Shown one piece after another: positions 1-19,649 of a stretch of 64,000 nt of DNA. The notes beneath the pieces were generated by a model that ran no database searches, was not told the origin of the DNA, and worked only from the letters and a program-made list of their open reading frames with translations. Made by a program: the position numbers and the translations under genes. Source of the stretch: Maylandia zebra (Eukaryota; Chordata; Actinopteri; Cichliformes; Cichlidae); assembly GCF_041146795.1 (NCBI RefSeq), contig NC_135169.1:13878852-13942851 (forward strand), read 5' to 3'. Positions within the stretch are counted from its first letter, which is position 1, and each line of letters starts with the position of its first letter.

Positions 1-1400
1 GCACACATGCAGACACGTGAACCAATACTATCAGCTCACTTAGCGCTGAGACATAAATCCAATAATGAGCAGGCTGCCTCCACAGCTCTACACATAACTG
101 AGGAAATACATCCAGAGCTCAGTGAGAATCCCATATTATGACAGATCTATGGTCCCATACATTGCTCAAGGATGGCGATCAAGATAAAATGAAAAGTTAC
201 TGTGCTGCATTGTATATTTATTAATGAATTGCCCTTTGGTGCACACCCCTGTCCTCTACTTTTACCACTTAATCAAAGTCCAAATTCACTCCCCACAGCC
301 TGCGGCACATTTAGTTCAGTTCAAAGTAAACTGTTTTTTCCCCTGTGAGTAATCATTGTAAATAAAACGGATCTGGAATAGGTGTGATGATGGGTTTTGC
401 TGTAACTCAGCTGCCCTACATGCGTGCAGCACTGTATGTTTGGAGAATTGTATAGATTAGGATCTATTTACGGTCAGTTGGGAGTTCATTTTGCATCCAT
501 GGATACAGTCTGTGGTGACTATAGAAGCACAAACATAGGAAAAAATGAAAGTCTCACTGAAATACTACAGGAGGCTTTGTAAGGTCGATTTCAACAGAAA
601 TATAGACAGGCGTGGTGAAAAGATGAGAAAACCTGACAGAAACCGATAAGAACTACGCGTTTATGTTGCATTATTTAGAAATGGTACCACTATACAGTGA
701 TAAAACACACTATATGTACACATATCTAGCTACCAACACATATACCACATAAGGCTTTCTCCTCTAGCAGCACAGTAGCAGTAGGTTATTTTTTTGTGTT
801 TTAACGCACATCAACATTCAGAGCTAAAGAAAGGTAGTGCTAAAAACTGCAGTTCCTCTAACGTCAGCTAGAGGCTGGCTAGTGAGACTCTAATGTTAAA
901 ACATACAGTGGAAATTGAAAGAAAAAGCTGTGCAGCTAAATTTGACCTTCATAACAACTGTAAAGGGTTATAAATGTTCATATAACTCACCTATTCAAAC
1001 TATATTAATGCTAGGGGGCGTGGCCACTGTTTTTAATGACGGCTGCTTGCTAGGTTTCACTCGAGCTAATTGGAGATGCTGAACCTTGTGCTGCTTGTGC
1101 CTTTCAAAGCATTTTATTACCAACACGTCCCTTTTAGGTCCCTGCAAAAATCCAGCATGGTCGCGGCCAAAACACCAATTTTGAAGCCAAAGCCATAGCT
1201 GTGGCCATCTTTTAATACAGTCTATGCTTTCCAGCCAAACAAAGGTGTGTGTTTTTAACGCCTAACCAGTTTCTGATATCATATTCACAGTTTAGGTGTA
1301 AAATCTGTCCTTTCCAGAACTCTGATGTGACAGAGAGACTAAAACACCCTCAACAGCCTGGTGGATGTAGCCCACGTGATGTAGGTATATGAGATCAAAG
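1..1400. other. No recognisable gene
   Basis: This stretch has no long open reading frame on either strand and no domain, RNA or repeat that I could name. It is AT-rich with scattered stops in all frames. If the candidate exon at 1491-1529 is real, this would be the first intron of a gene continuing to the left on the minus strand. Confidence 0.4.
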
Positions 1401-1490
1401 TGGGAACATCATCACAAATAACTGGTTACATCACGCACTGTGGACATGTCAGTGGAAATGCGTGCGTTAAATGCGATCTCCGGCTCCCAC

Positions 1491-1529
1491 CTCCTCCTCT
1501 GCGGCCGCTCCGTTGCCTACGTGGGCCAT
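1491..1529 (-). CDS. Candidate first coding exon of a minus-strand gene leaving the window
   Basis: On the minus strand an ATG at 1529 opens 13 codons (MAHVGNGAAAEEE) that end exactly at a GT donor (gtggga) at 1490. The surrounding 1450-1800 interval is the most GC-rich stretch of the left end, which fits a promoter and first exon. The short acidic/alanine peptide is too short for homology. Human PSIP1 lies near SNAPC3 and TTC39B, so one of these could be the neighbour, but that is a synteny guess only. The long minus-strand frame at 1517-1930 is probably 5' UTR rather than protein. No second exon was identified between 1 and 1490. Confidence 0.3.
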
Positions 1530-2092
1530 GTCCGCTCCCGGTGCCTGTTCTCCCTCTGGTCCGCGGGTCGCCTGGTTCCGCTACGAGGACGGGCAGAGTC
1601 CCATGACAGCTGCAGCCGAACCTCCGCTCCTCTGCGGCTGCGCACGGATCTCCTTCTGCTCCTCTGTGCTCCGTTTATTTTGATTCTTATCGCCGTAGGT
1701 CCGCTTCGTCCTTGAGTCAGGCGCGCTTCTTTGCCTCTGCTCTCTTCCGTGAAAGAAACACGGAGAGAAAACACACCTCCCACATTTCCGTTTCTCCGCC
1801 CATAGAAAATAGAAGAGAGGGAGGGAATGAAGGAGGAGAGGAGAGAGGGAGGAAACGGAGGAGGCCAGTGTTTGTGTAAGCTGATCAGGCAGAGGCGCAG
1901 ATTACATGTGGGCACGGGACGGGGGCACATTAAGTGTGTAGGGGGGGGGGGGGCTCGTGTTTATTAATGGGACAAAAAAAACACTAAAACCAGACAGCAG
2001 GCAGAAGTTCAACCTACTGTTTTGATTCAAAGCAAATCCCTTTTCTTCTATGTGTCATATATAAATTATATTTTAACTATAAATTTAAAATC
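1530..2092. other. GC-rich upstream DNA and G-run, no gene
   Basis: GC-rich DNA immediately upstream of the candidate exon runs to about 1900 and is purine-rich on the plus strand around 1810-1860. It is followed by a G homopolymer at 1941-1953 and then AT-rich DNA. I see no coding exon here. Confidence 0.4.
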
Positions 2093-2450
2093 GCCACTTT
2101 ATTAGGCACAGGCTCCTCTGCATGTTAATGCAAGTATATAATCAGCCAACTGTATTGTAGCGTCGACATGCTCTACATGGTTGAGTTCAGACTGGGGTTC
2201 AAGCTGTGGCTGGTGTGAGAGTGCCAACTGAGCCTTGTTTAAACAACCTGCCCAATTATTGTCCAGGCCTTTATGATGGCAACATGACACACTGCCTACA
2301 TGACGATGAGTTCACTGTCCTCAAATGGCCTCCACAATCACCAGATCTCACTGCAGCAGAGCAGCTTAGGGATGTGGAGGAACAGGAGATTCACACCATG
2401 GATACGCAGCCTGTCACTACCAAGGTGTACCTAATAAAGTGGTCGTTGAG
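2093..2450 (+). mobile_element. Internally deleted Tc1-like DNA transposon
   Basis: The segment begins with ccactttattaggcaca at 2094 and ends with the inverse (gtacctaataaagtgg) near 2442, so it has terminal inverted repeats. Between them, positions 2206-2405 still translate to a degraded C-terminal piece of a Tc1-family transposase, including the hallmark FTVLKWPPQSPDL followed by a degraded AEQLRDV (normally IEHLWDV). That motif sits just before the last catalytic acidic residue in Tc1 elements. Most of the transposase gene is missing, so the copy is non-autonomous. Confidence 0.8.
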
Positions 2451-3150
2451 TGTATGTGGGTAAAATAATAATAATCAGACTTGAGACTCTTTGTTAAGTT
2501 TGTAAAATTCTTATTTGTGAAATAAAAAAAATACATATTTACATGAAGACCAAGATAACAGGAATAAAACTGCTAAAAGGAATAAAAACACATCATTGAA
2601 TCACAAAAAAACCAAAAAAATTAAAACGGCCAGAACCGTCTGTAGGCCTCGTGCATCTCAAGGTTTAATGCTTCAGTTTAAAAAAAGAAAGAAAAAATAT
2701 CAGCCCCAGTGACGGCGATGACAAAAAACTTCATAAGAGATGACAGAGTCAGAACTGTGTCAGGTGCAGGAAAATCTCGCCTCTAAATGTCACAGCAACA
2801 GGACGTCAGCTTAAACAGCAGGTACACATTAATGCTTAGGTGTGTAATGCTCTCGCCGTCAGTTTAACGCTCATTACATTAAAGTGGAAAATAGATAAAC
2901 ATCCAGTTAAAATAAAATCAGCTGCTCCAAAGCGCTTAATAACTTAATAAGGTGGCCTTAGCACAACAAGCTGTGGGGTAGGAACAGCACACCTGCTAAG
3001 GTGTGACAGTCCACACTGCGAGAAGTTAAACAGGTAAGCACGCTACTGCCCAATGAGGTAAGTGGTTTTGGAAAATCCTATTGTGTGTCTGTGTTGCTCC
3101 CCCCAGTAGCAGTTGGTCCGGTCCAGGCTGCTTCCAGTGATGATGAGCCG
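2451..3150. other. No gene; possible 3' UTR of the PSIP1-like gene
   Basis: No coding exon is recognisable. If the PSIP1-like gene ends at the exon at 3151-3170, its minus-strand 3' UTR would occupy part of this stretch. I could not place a convincing polyadenylation signal. Confidence 0.35.
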
Positions 3151-10615
<7,465 letters not shown>

Positions 10616-11299
10616 TCAGAGCTCGGTCGCACAGCAGGAATCAAACACTGAAAGACAAGCAGACCATTTAGACCACAGCAGCTGCTTCACACACTTTACC
10701 GTGTTTCATTTAAGGAGGTAAATGTGGGTAAGAGTGCGAGTGAATGAACAGATGTTGATTCGAGCTGTTCTTCAGCCTGTAGTAACCCCACACAGCTGTG
10801 ACATACGTTGTAGTCAGAGGATTACAAACACTCATTAGCATGAATGTGATGGTCGTTTGGGGGTTTTTAATGACTTATTGAATCCACTCTTTCTCCAGGG
10901 TGAAATGACCGTACATCAATCTTTAATAACTTAAATAAAACAAGAACTGGATGCACAAGTTTGAATTCATTTTGGACTCTCTCCACACAGGGTCAAACAT
11001 ACACACAATCACTTAATCTTTTATTGATTCATTGATTGATTGGTAATACTTTATTCATCCTGAGGGAAAGGGTGGAAAGATCTCATTTCTAAACAAATGC
11101 AGATTCAAAGATCATCAGTTCAAACTGTATTCAAGTACAAGTTATTCAGATCTGTCACCACTTTTGGTCTAGAAGCCCCATGATGTGACCCTCAGATGAT
11201 GTTCTCAGTTAGGATGTTTGGGAACCACCAAGAGCTGGAAACAGAACACCAGTGAAACCAGTTTTATATCACCATGGACTGAGAGGGTGAGAAAGAAGA

Positions 11300-11335
11300 A
11301 ATAAGCCTCCAAATAAGCCTCCAAATAAGCCTCCA
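11300..11335. repeat. 12-bp unit repeated three times
   Basis: The unit aataagcctcca occurs three times head to tail with no mismatch, 17 bases before a long perfect hairpin. It lies in the 5' UTR intron of the PSIP1-like gene. Confidence 0.9.
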
Positions 11336-11351
11336 AATCAAACTCCTTCAA

Positions 11352-11422
11352 GCCAAGCAGCCGTCTCGTCTGAAACTGTGCTCTGTAGCAGAACACAGTT
11401 TCAGACGAGACGGCTGCTTGGC
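11352..11422. repeat. Perfect 29-bp inverted repeat with 13-nt loop
   Basis: The arm at 11352-11380 is the exact reverse complement of 11394-11422, with 13 bases between. It lies in the 5' UTR intron of the PSIP1-like gene. No transposon motif is recognisable in it. It could be a fold-back element, a product of template switching, or a hairpin RNA. Confidence 0.9.
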
Positions 11423-11809
11423 CTTGTGTGTCAAACAGAAATAAAGACTTCATTGTGTCAGCTGACGTCAGCATGAAGATAAAATATCTCTGGTAACATT
11501 TATAAGGTGGGGATGGGTTTTCTTATACAGGACAAGATCCCTGACTTGAGGTTAATTCCGCTGTGGCCAAGTGGAAGGACGACGAGGAGAACAAATCAGC
11601 AAGCACTAAGTCTAAACCACAGCATCTCCCCATCAATAACCAACCACAAATATGTTTGTTTGCATGTGTCTAATAAATTCTTCTCTGTAAGCAGACTGAG
11701 AGTCCACAGCTGTGCAACCCAAACCTTTAACTGCCTGATAATAAAATAGTGTGAACTCCTGAACTTCTCTCAGCAAAAAAGAAAACCACTCAAACCTAAG
11801 AACACAGAG

Positions 11810-12235
11810 CAACTGTACAGCACGGTGGTAGCATCACACCCTGGGGCTGTTTAGCTGTGAGTGGTACTAGTAACATTACACATTAAGGAATAAAGAAGAA
11901 GAGAACTACCTCAAAAATCTTCACCTTAAATAAACATCTAGGTGGTTGAAACATAGACAGTCAGGTGTTCCAACAGGACAAGAGCTGCTTTTTATGAGAT
12001 AAAGCAGGTGAACACTGAGCTTCTGGTCTTCTTAAAGCCTTTCTCGAGTTTAAAGAAACGACCAATTCTGCCAAGAAGATATCCATCCTGAATTATGAGG
12101 AAGCTTGTTAATCCAAATTGTGCACCCAATTCTCGTTTTTTAGCTGTGCAAAGATTCCACAGTTCAAAGAAATCATCAAACGCCTAAAATTATCATGACA
12201 TTCATGGGTGGGTGTGAACTTCTGACCACAGAATA
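11810..12235 (+). mobile_element. Highly degenerate Tc1-like remnant
   Basis: Phrases typical of Tc1 elements are scattered here: agcacggtggta with ctggggctgttt, a later aggacaa, and gggtgtgaacttctgacc near the end. There are no open frames and no clear terminal repeats, so the call is tentative. Confidence 0.35.
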
Positions 12236-12827
12236 CATGGACTGTGACATTTTTTTTAAGTATTACTTTGCTCCGTGTTTTGTTCACTGTGCGTGTCCAG
12301 CCCTGATCTTACCAAGTGCATAAAATCGTCTGTAGGAAACAATTAAAGCGGAAACCCCAACTGTTTCCTTTCTCTTCTTTTTAAATATGAATGTCAGGCC
12401 TGAGTTAGAGGGCTTTTCCACTAGTTGGGGATTTGAATATTTCCTCAACTCAATTTCAAACTCAAACACACCACCACACAAAGAATTAATACATTTAACG
12501 TGAACTTGGAGATTAACGATAACGTGGCAGCAATACTTCAATCAATACACCCAACATGTGCTAAACCTGAGAGGATGCATAAGCAGGGCCAGACTTGAAG
12601 TCTGTAAGTAAAACATTTCACTTCCTGGACCTGAATCGTCCCACCAGCTGACCTTTGCGTGTGCAAAGTATAATCTTTCACACTAGCTCATCAGTTTCGC
12701 TCTCGTCTGCGTGTTTACGCTTTGTTTACAAATACAGGCTAACCACTGAAAGCTCGCGCTAACATGCCGACTCGCGCACCCTTACTCCGTGTTCGTGGCA
12801 TGCACCGTGGATGTGACGTGGACTCAC

Positions 12828-12960
12828 CTGCACACAGAACGACTGCCGCCTGGCACCGCGGACAAAAAACACGAAACAACAAGGCTTCTTGTTACTAAGC
12901 TATCCTCTAATGCACGTCGCCATATTGACCTCTGTGTTCGTGTCACGTGATCCACAATGG
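12828..12960 (-). promoter_or_regulatory. Putative 5' UTR exon and promoter of the PSIP1-like gene
   Basis: A good minus-strand donor (gtgagt) lies at 12827, and a matching acceptor (tttcag) lies just upstream of the coding first exon, which would start at 10647. Upstream of the donor is GC-rich DNA with a palindromic E-box tcacgtga at 12943-12950 and a gccatatt (YY1-like) motif at 12919. Transcription therefore probably begins in this interval. The exact start cannot be read from sequence. Confidence 0.5.
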
Positions 12961-13700
12961 TTTTTCCCGCCGCTAGAGGACCGTTCCAACCACACGGGAG
13001 CTTTTGGACCGTACCACCTTAGGGTACAAAGGTTTTGTTTGTTTGTTTGTTTTTTTAAATCTGAATTTAGATTCCTTTCTTTATAATCACCATAATGATG
13101 TCATCAATGCACACCTTAAGAAATAAAGCACTACTTTGAACCAATAATTCTGTCGTCATTTCCGACTTTCGGCATTGAGCGTCTGCCCGTTGCTACGATA
13201 CCTCAGCGCGTGGATTGGTCTGCCCTCAATATAAAGTACTGAACTTCATAATAAGTTCATAACTTCATTCACATATTCACGCGTGCACTAATGTGTTTTT
13301 GGGGAAAAATAAATGTAACGAACGTAAAGTTCACTGATAATTATAAATGAGAACTACTCGGTGTATGTTTAGAGTGCAGACAGGTACCACACCAAGGTGC
13401 ATTTTTCTAATGATTTTTTTATATGGTTACGTCTTGCATTGTTAGTAACATAGTAAATAGTTAGTATCTTTGTTAGTAACAGTAACTCCAACAACTTTTA
13501 AAAGTCAAAATAAGACACTGTAATTGGCAGTGATCTACTCCATCTTCTCATAGCAGTGACGCTATATGAAAAAAAATGTAGATCCTCGTTTTTCTGTATA
13601 AATTAAAATTTCATGGTTAAAGTAATAATAAAAAAAGAGAGCTAGTTTCAACAGTTGCTTTGCAAATGCAAAGTGTGCCAGAAATTAAATGCACTACTAT
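12961..13700. other. Intergenic, no gene
   Basis: AT-rich spacer upstream of the PSIP1-like promoter. A plus-strand frame at 12889-13086 overlaps the promoter region and has no recognisable features. I see nothing else here. Confidence 0.4.
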
Positions 13701-13703
13701 ATC

Positions 13704-13743
13704 GTTCTAAACCTTGTGGAAGGCTTTCCACAAGGTTTAGAAC
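13704..13743. repeat. Perfect 18-bp inverted repeat with 4-nt loop
   Basis: Positions 13704-13721 are the exact reverse complement of 13726-13743, separated by ggct. It stands alone in intergenic DNA with no T-run or gene end beside it. Confidence 0.9.
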
Positions 13744-13839
13744 TAATAAATCAATCAAGCTTTATTAACAGACTTAATTCGATGCTTACACAGATTAAAA
13801 ATGAACACAAAATCTAAAAATCAGTCTCTGCTCTAATTC

Positions 13840-14280
13840 ATCCTGAAGGTGTTTTGTCAGGTTTCGATCAGGACTCTGTGCAGGCCTTTATGGACCTGTC
13901 AGTCATGTTGGAACAGGAAGGGGCCATCCCCAAACTGTTGCCGCAAAGTTAGGAACATTAAATTATCCAAAATGTCTTATGTCAGTGCTCTAGAGTCCAG
14001 TGGTGGCATGCTGTACACAACTGCGTATGACATGTTGCATTGTGTTTGCTGATATAATGCTTGGATGCTGCTGTTTCTGTGGAAATCCATTCCATGACAC
14101 TCTCTAAGCTAATCTGAATGCCACGTGAAGTTTGGAGGTCCATAGTGACTTACTCTGCAGAAAGCTGCTGGCCTCTGCACACTATGTGCCTCAGCATCTG
14201 CCGACCCGCTCTGTGATTTTACGTGGCCCACCACTTTATGGGTGAGCTGAAGTATATGTCAGTGGGACTCGAGTGAAGGT
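13840..14280 (-). mobile_element. Tc1-like transposon remnant, reversed and internally deleted
   Basis: The sequence matches, in reverse orientation, the non-coding and 5' coding parts of the Tc1-like element also seen at 54540-55025. Shared phrases include tctagagtccagtggtggc, the gaagtttggaggtc block, and acactatgtgcctcagcatc; the last has its complement near 54880 (aggcacatagtgtgcagagg). Large parts of the element are missing and no transposase frame survives. Confidence 0.65.
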
Positions 14281-15984
14281 GATATGGGCAAGAATGTCCC
14301 TGGTCACAGTCAGCTGAGAGTTACCTCATTGGTATCACTGTGATCTAAAAGCTCTAAAAGAAAAAAAAAATCTTAATACCAGTTGCAAGTGAACAGCAGA
14401 TTAAAAGCCCTGCTGCTGATCTTCAGTCACCTTAGCGTTGAGGATAACAGAAAACATCCAACCTGCAGTCAGGTTCTGACCGTCTCAAGTTCTGGCAAAC
14501 TTTTTAATAATTTTCATTATACTGGAGAACGACTGTCAAATTACAGTGTTCACTCTAATATTAGGTTTTACCTAAAGTTTTACATCCATTCACAACTATG
14601 AACAATTAGGAATCACTAATTAATTGAACACACTAAGTGCATGTGTTTGGACTTTCGAAGTTGGAGCACACCACATCCACAGATGGTGGTGTCAAACCCA
14701 GGAGCTTCTTCTTGTGAGGCAACAGTGCTTAACTGTTTTTTTTAAGTTATTTTTTTATTTATTTTATATTTAAATTGTGTTAAATAATAATAACAATAAT
14801 AATAATAAAAAAATTATAAATCACTAATCATAACAAATCTAATAAATACAATAAAACCCCTCTTTAATCAGCTTTTGATGTCCATGTTTTAGAATGGTTC
14901 GTATATAACAGAAACCATCTAGAATTGTATTTTTTTTAAAATAAGAACCTCTTTACCATCAAACATTCTGTGAAACAAAAAGCATAAACAATTGTGTGTC
15001 TGAACTACCACTAACTGTTATGGAAATATGAAATAAATTGAATCACACAAGAACAGGTCATCTTTGTGAGGTTTAATCTGTTTTGCAAAGAGACAAACGA
15101 CAGTACAGAGTACTGCAGTCTGCATCACATCTGACCAACAAGAACAACAAGCACCAAATCATTTATAGACACAAGTTATTTATCATGGTGAGAAAAGCAG
15201 AGCTGTACATGTGGGAATATTTAGTACTGAAAGATTATATGGAGGCAGAGCGTGACACTGTGGAGCCTTTCATTCAGCCAGGTTAGCCTGACACAGAGAA
15301 GAGCAGAAACTTTCCATCACACAACTGGCTACAGAGCTTTGTACACAAATATAGTTATATTAAAAAAATAAATTAAATATAATTTAGAATTCAAACAGTT
15401 GTTGTTTTGAGCCACCAGATGTCAGTAAAGAGCTTCTATGCATCCTGCAGGTTCTTTCTATAAAGTGCAGGCAGGCAAACCTGCTTCTACTAACTGTTAG
15501 AAACATTTAACAACAGACAGAATTTAACAAAGATTTTTTGTTTGTATTCTTAAACAAAAGGCCTTTAATGTGAAAGGATCGAGAAAGTGTTGAGAGTGCA
15601 AACAACCAGAGAGTACTGTAATATTGTAATAATTATTATTTTTTCATTTCTTGTGTTTTAAATGTATTTTCATCCATGATTTCATTTTTAATTAATATAG
15701 TTGTTGATCTTTGATCGTTGGATCTAAAGAAACTCTCGTCTCTTTCATGGTGTAACGTGTAGTAACTCAGCCTGGGCTCTGTCTGAGTTTCTCCTGTGGA
15801 TGTCAAATACTCAAGGATATTATGACACAGTGAGAGTGCATAGCTGGTCATGCACATCACATATGTTGCTGCTTTGTTTGAGGTATTATTACAAGGGTTA
15901 ATTTGTTTCCAGTGTGGAAATTTACAGGAACAGCAACAGGACCTGAATGCAATATGAGACTGCAGGTCTCTGCTTAATTTCAGG
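14281..15984. other. Intergenic; 3' flank of the Fc-receptor-like gene
   Basis: AT-rich DNA with no coding exon recognised. The part next to 15985 should be the 3' UTR of the minus-strand Ig receptor gene. The small plus-strand frames at 14383-14601 and 15083-15286 have no features that would support a gene. Confidence 0.4.
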
Positions 15985-17351
15985 TCAGAAGTGATGCTCT
16001 GTAGTGACATCATCATAGTGGGCATCTAATCCCTGCTCAGCCTGACTGGGTTGCATCTTTTCCACTGATGCATGAGGTTCATTTCCTGAAAGATAAGTTT
16101 TAAAATGTATCTGCTGTTAACTTATGAGGAGTTCAGACAGAGAGATGAGTTAATCATCACCATATTGATTGTTCAGTGAGTGATTCAGAGTGTTACCTTT
16201 GGCTCTGAGTTGATATAAAGATATCATGAGAAGAGTGGACATGAAGTATGGAAAGAACACCATCAGGTGGAGGAGCACTCTGAACGCAAGCTGGAGGGAG
16301 CTGTAGTCAGGGAGTGGAGCTGTCAAAGGCGGCACAGCAGTGGTGGATCTCACTGTAGATGTGAGTGGAGGTCTGGTTGTAGGTTTTTCTGCAGAGAGAA
16401 TCCCACCTGTTCAGGTGAATATGTGGATGAAATAAGAGCTGAAATCAGAGTGAAGCTCCTCACCTGTGACAGTGATCCAGCTGGATGGAGACTCTCCATG
16501 ACCGCTGATGTCACACTTGTAGAGGCCTTCATCAGACCTGGAAACATGCTGGATGGTCATGTGACCTGTAGGCTGCTTCCTGATGAGGGAGCCATCTTTA
16601 TAGAAAGCAGCTGGGAGCTTGGAGGGAGTGGTCTTTGTTTTACAGAGCAGAGTGACGTCATCTCCCTCCATCACAGGGAGGACAGGACTCTGCAGGATCA
16701 CTGATCCACCTCAACACAGAGACAAACTACAGCATTTCATCCATTTACACACAGCTTCATCAACACTAACTCCACACACTCAGCTTACCAGTGACTGTCA
16801 GGTTAACCATGTTACTGATGGGACCCTCTCTGGACTCACACCAGTAAACTCCACTGTCCCACATGAAGATATAGGTGATGTTACAGGATGAACCAGCTGG
16901 TTTTTCCCACCCATCTCTACACTGAGTCCTCTGTTCTGTGCTTGTGTTTCTCCACAGAGTCCATCCAGCAGAGCTGTCGTCCTCCTCACAGCTCAGAGTC
17001 ACAAAGTCTCCTCTAAAGAACTGAGAGCTGCTGGGACTCACAGTCAGACGAGCTGTGATAGAGAGAGCAGGATATTTATTGTCTATGTTTTTTGATCATG
17101 AGACAGTTGCCAGTTGTCTCCTCTGCTGTGACATATGGTCCTGAAAGTAACTGGTTGTCTGTATTCACAGCTTTAAGAATCTCCCCAAGTGTTTCAAATT
17201 TGCCCATTTTGAAACAGTGAAAGATGAAACTGTTCAGTTTAGAAAAGATAGTTGGGTTTTAAATGTTTCTACTTTTCAGAGCTTTGTTTTCTTTGATTCA
17301 AGGGTGGGGTATCTAAACAACATATGTGCTACACATGAAACATTCTTCCTA

Positions 17352-17423
<72 letters not shown>

Positions 17424-18207
17424 CGGGTGTAGGTTTAGCTCAGTTGGATGAGCATGTAGTCATATATCGAATCACTCTGAGAGGCCGGCCCATGTTCTAG
17501 TACGACCGTTCTTTAAAAAGAAAGAAAGAAAACTTGATGTTGCTGTCATTTAGGTTAGGTTTTTTTAAACATATAAATTCCCCTCTCGCCCCTGCGGGGG
17601 GTCTACCCTTCAAGCTCAGGCGAATGAGGCGTTGACAGATAGTTTTTTTCTTTCTATCAATTTTGTTTTTCTTTACTCAAAGAGATCAAATTATTGGTGG
17701 GGACAATTCAATAATCGCTGGATATTGGTGGGGACATGTCCCTTCCATCCTTGCCAAATCACTCTTGCATTTTTTATTCTAACAACCAATGAAAATAATG
17801 ACTATTAGCAAGGTTGCCCAAACTTTTGCATCCCATTGTAGTTGCCTGTGTATGGTGACAACTTTAATAATCTCTTCAAGTGAGTCAAAAAATACTTTCA
17901 TCTTTAAACAGCCAAAATGTTTATGCAGACTTGCTAATGAAAAGAAAATGGAGAATTCATATCCATGAAAACAGACAAAAAGGTTATTTTTTAAAAACTA
18001 TTTCACATTTTGCTAAGTCTGCCAGATTTACAGTGTGACAGAAGAAGGTTACTGACCTTGGTTTGTGGTGCAGCTCAGCAGTGAGATCAGAACTAAAGAG
18101 AAATTAAACTCAGGTTAGTTCAGAGTTTCACATTCAACAAGACAGCAGAGGCATGAAAAACACAGAGTGAGCTTACAGAGCAGACACAGCAGAGACGTTT
18201 CCTCCAT
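15985..18207 (-). CDS. Fc-receptor-like transmembrane protein with two Ig domains
   Basis: Six exons join in phase (all junctions phase 1): 18207-18177 and 18092-18057 (signal peptide, [11 protein letters not shown]), 17052-16789 (Ig domain 1: TLSCEEDDS to GVYWCES), 16709-16464 (Ig domain 2: DVTLLCKTK to GLYKCDISG), 16388-16197 (Thr/Pro stalk and a hydrophobic segment, [14 protein letters not shown]) and 16085-15985 (short tail). The product is 289 residues. One signal-peptide exon pair followed by one exon per Ig domain is typical of fish Fc-receptor-like genes. The tail has one tyrosine (DAHYDDV), close to but not a canonical ITIM. The protein is expected on the surface of leukocytes; the ligand is unknown. 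A broken inverted copy lies at 21717-23460. Confidence 0.85.
17351..17422. repeat. (GAAA)n microsatellite
   Basis: About 18 uninterrupted copies of gaaa/aaag lie in the intron before Ig domain 1 of the Fc-receptor-like gene. Confidence 0.97.
17425..17512 (+). mobile_element. tRNA-like SINE fragment
   Basis: Positions 17433-17444 (tagctcagttgg) match the tRNA A-box, and a weak B-box-like gttctagtac follows about 55 bases later. The rest does not fold into a cloverleaf with proper acceptor pairing, so it looks like a decayed tRNA-derived SINE head rather than a tRNA gene. Confidence 0.4.
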
Positions 18208-19649
18208 CCTGCTGCTCAATGGTATCAGACCAACACCGACATCAGCTCACAGTCATATAAAGTAAAACCCGCCTCCCTCTCCTCCTCTTCCTCTTCCTCT
18301 TTGATAGGATGTCAGTATTGTGGTTTCCTTTGTAGTGATCATCATGAAAAGGTTTCTTTGTTTGTTTGTAGAAAAAGAGTTTTAAAGTAATAAAAAAAAG
18401 TCGTAGGTAAGAAAACTGAACCAGAAAATAAGGCACAATGGATAATAAATTACAGCTGACCCAGCATCTGTAGCTGTGGGATGCTTTCACTGACAATCAC
18501 TAAGGCAGTGGTTTTGAACGTGCTTTCGTTTCCTTAGACTCCTATATTAAAATCCTATTCCTAATCCTAAAATTTCCATCAAGACTAATAAACCTCACTG
18601 ACAGACCCTTCTGTAAAGGATGTTAGCGGTAGCTTTTGTTCACCTGTACAGGTAAAAATTCTCTAGTCACCAGGTTTCTGGGGTCGATGAGATTCACGTG
18701 TATATCTCATCTTTCGGGTTGGTCACTGGACTGGACCTTTCAAACACTTTTCATGTCAAATTGCGCTCTCCAAACATTCACCAATCACACACACACACGT
18801 TCATACTGTACTTTATTCTCTACCTAAGCGCTTTGTCTAGCATTCACACACACTCACTCTCAAGGTTCAGCCACCTTCCCCATGGATACTCCAACATGCA
18901 GACTCAAGTAATCGGGAATCAAACTACGGACATTCTGATTAGTATTCAATTGAATTGAATTCACTTTTATTTATACAGCGCCAAATCACAACGACAGTCG
19001 CCTTAAGGCGCTTTGTAAGGTAGACCCTACAATAACACATACAGAGAAAACCCCAACAATCATATGATCCCCTATGAACAAGCACTTTGGCAACAGTAGG
19101 AAGAAAAAACGCATTAGGAAGAAACCTCCGGCAGAACCAGGCTCAGGGAGGGGCGACCTCTGCTGTGACCGGCTGGGGTGAGAGAAGAGAGACAGGATAA
19201 AGACATGCTGTGGAAGAGATTAATAACAAGCATCACTCAATGCAGAGAGGTCTGTTAATACATAGTGAGTGGTGACTGGAAAGGAAATACTCAGTGCATC
19301 ATGGGAATCCCCCGGCAGCCTATGTCTATTGCAGCATAACTAAGGGAGGATTCAGGGTCACCTGGTCCAGCCCTAACTATATGCTTTAGCAAAAAGGAAA
19401 GTTTTAAGCCTAATCTTAAAAGTAGAGATAGTGTCTGTCTCCTGAATCCCAACTGGAAGCTGGTTCCACAGAAGAGGGGCCTGAAAACTGAAGGCTCTCC
19501 CTCCCATTCTACTTTTAAATACTCTAGGAACAACAAGTAGGTCTGCAGTAATCTTGTTGCAGCATTTTGGATTAGCTGAAGGCTTTTCAGTGAGTTTTTA
19601 GGACATCCTGATAATAATGAATTACAGTAGTCCAGCCTGGAAGTAATAA

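Noticed and set aside
11036-11080. Another LINE 3' tail (tggtaatactttattcatcctgaggg)
   Set aside because: Similarity to the copies at 9398 and 19650 is limited to about 25 bases, too little to list as a feature.
11300-11335. A CRISPR-like array
   Set aside because: It is a plain 12-bp tandem repeat without spacers, in vertebrate nuclear DNA.
13704-13743. A transcription terminator hairpin
   Set aside because: There is no adjacent gene end and intrinsic terminators are not used this way in vertebrate nuclear genes.
17425-17512. A tRNA gene
   Set aside because: Only the A-box matches well. The acceptor stem does not pair and the B-box is poor.
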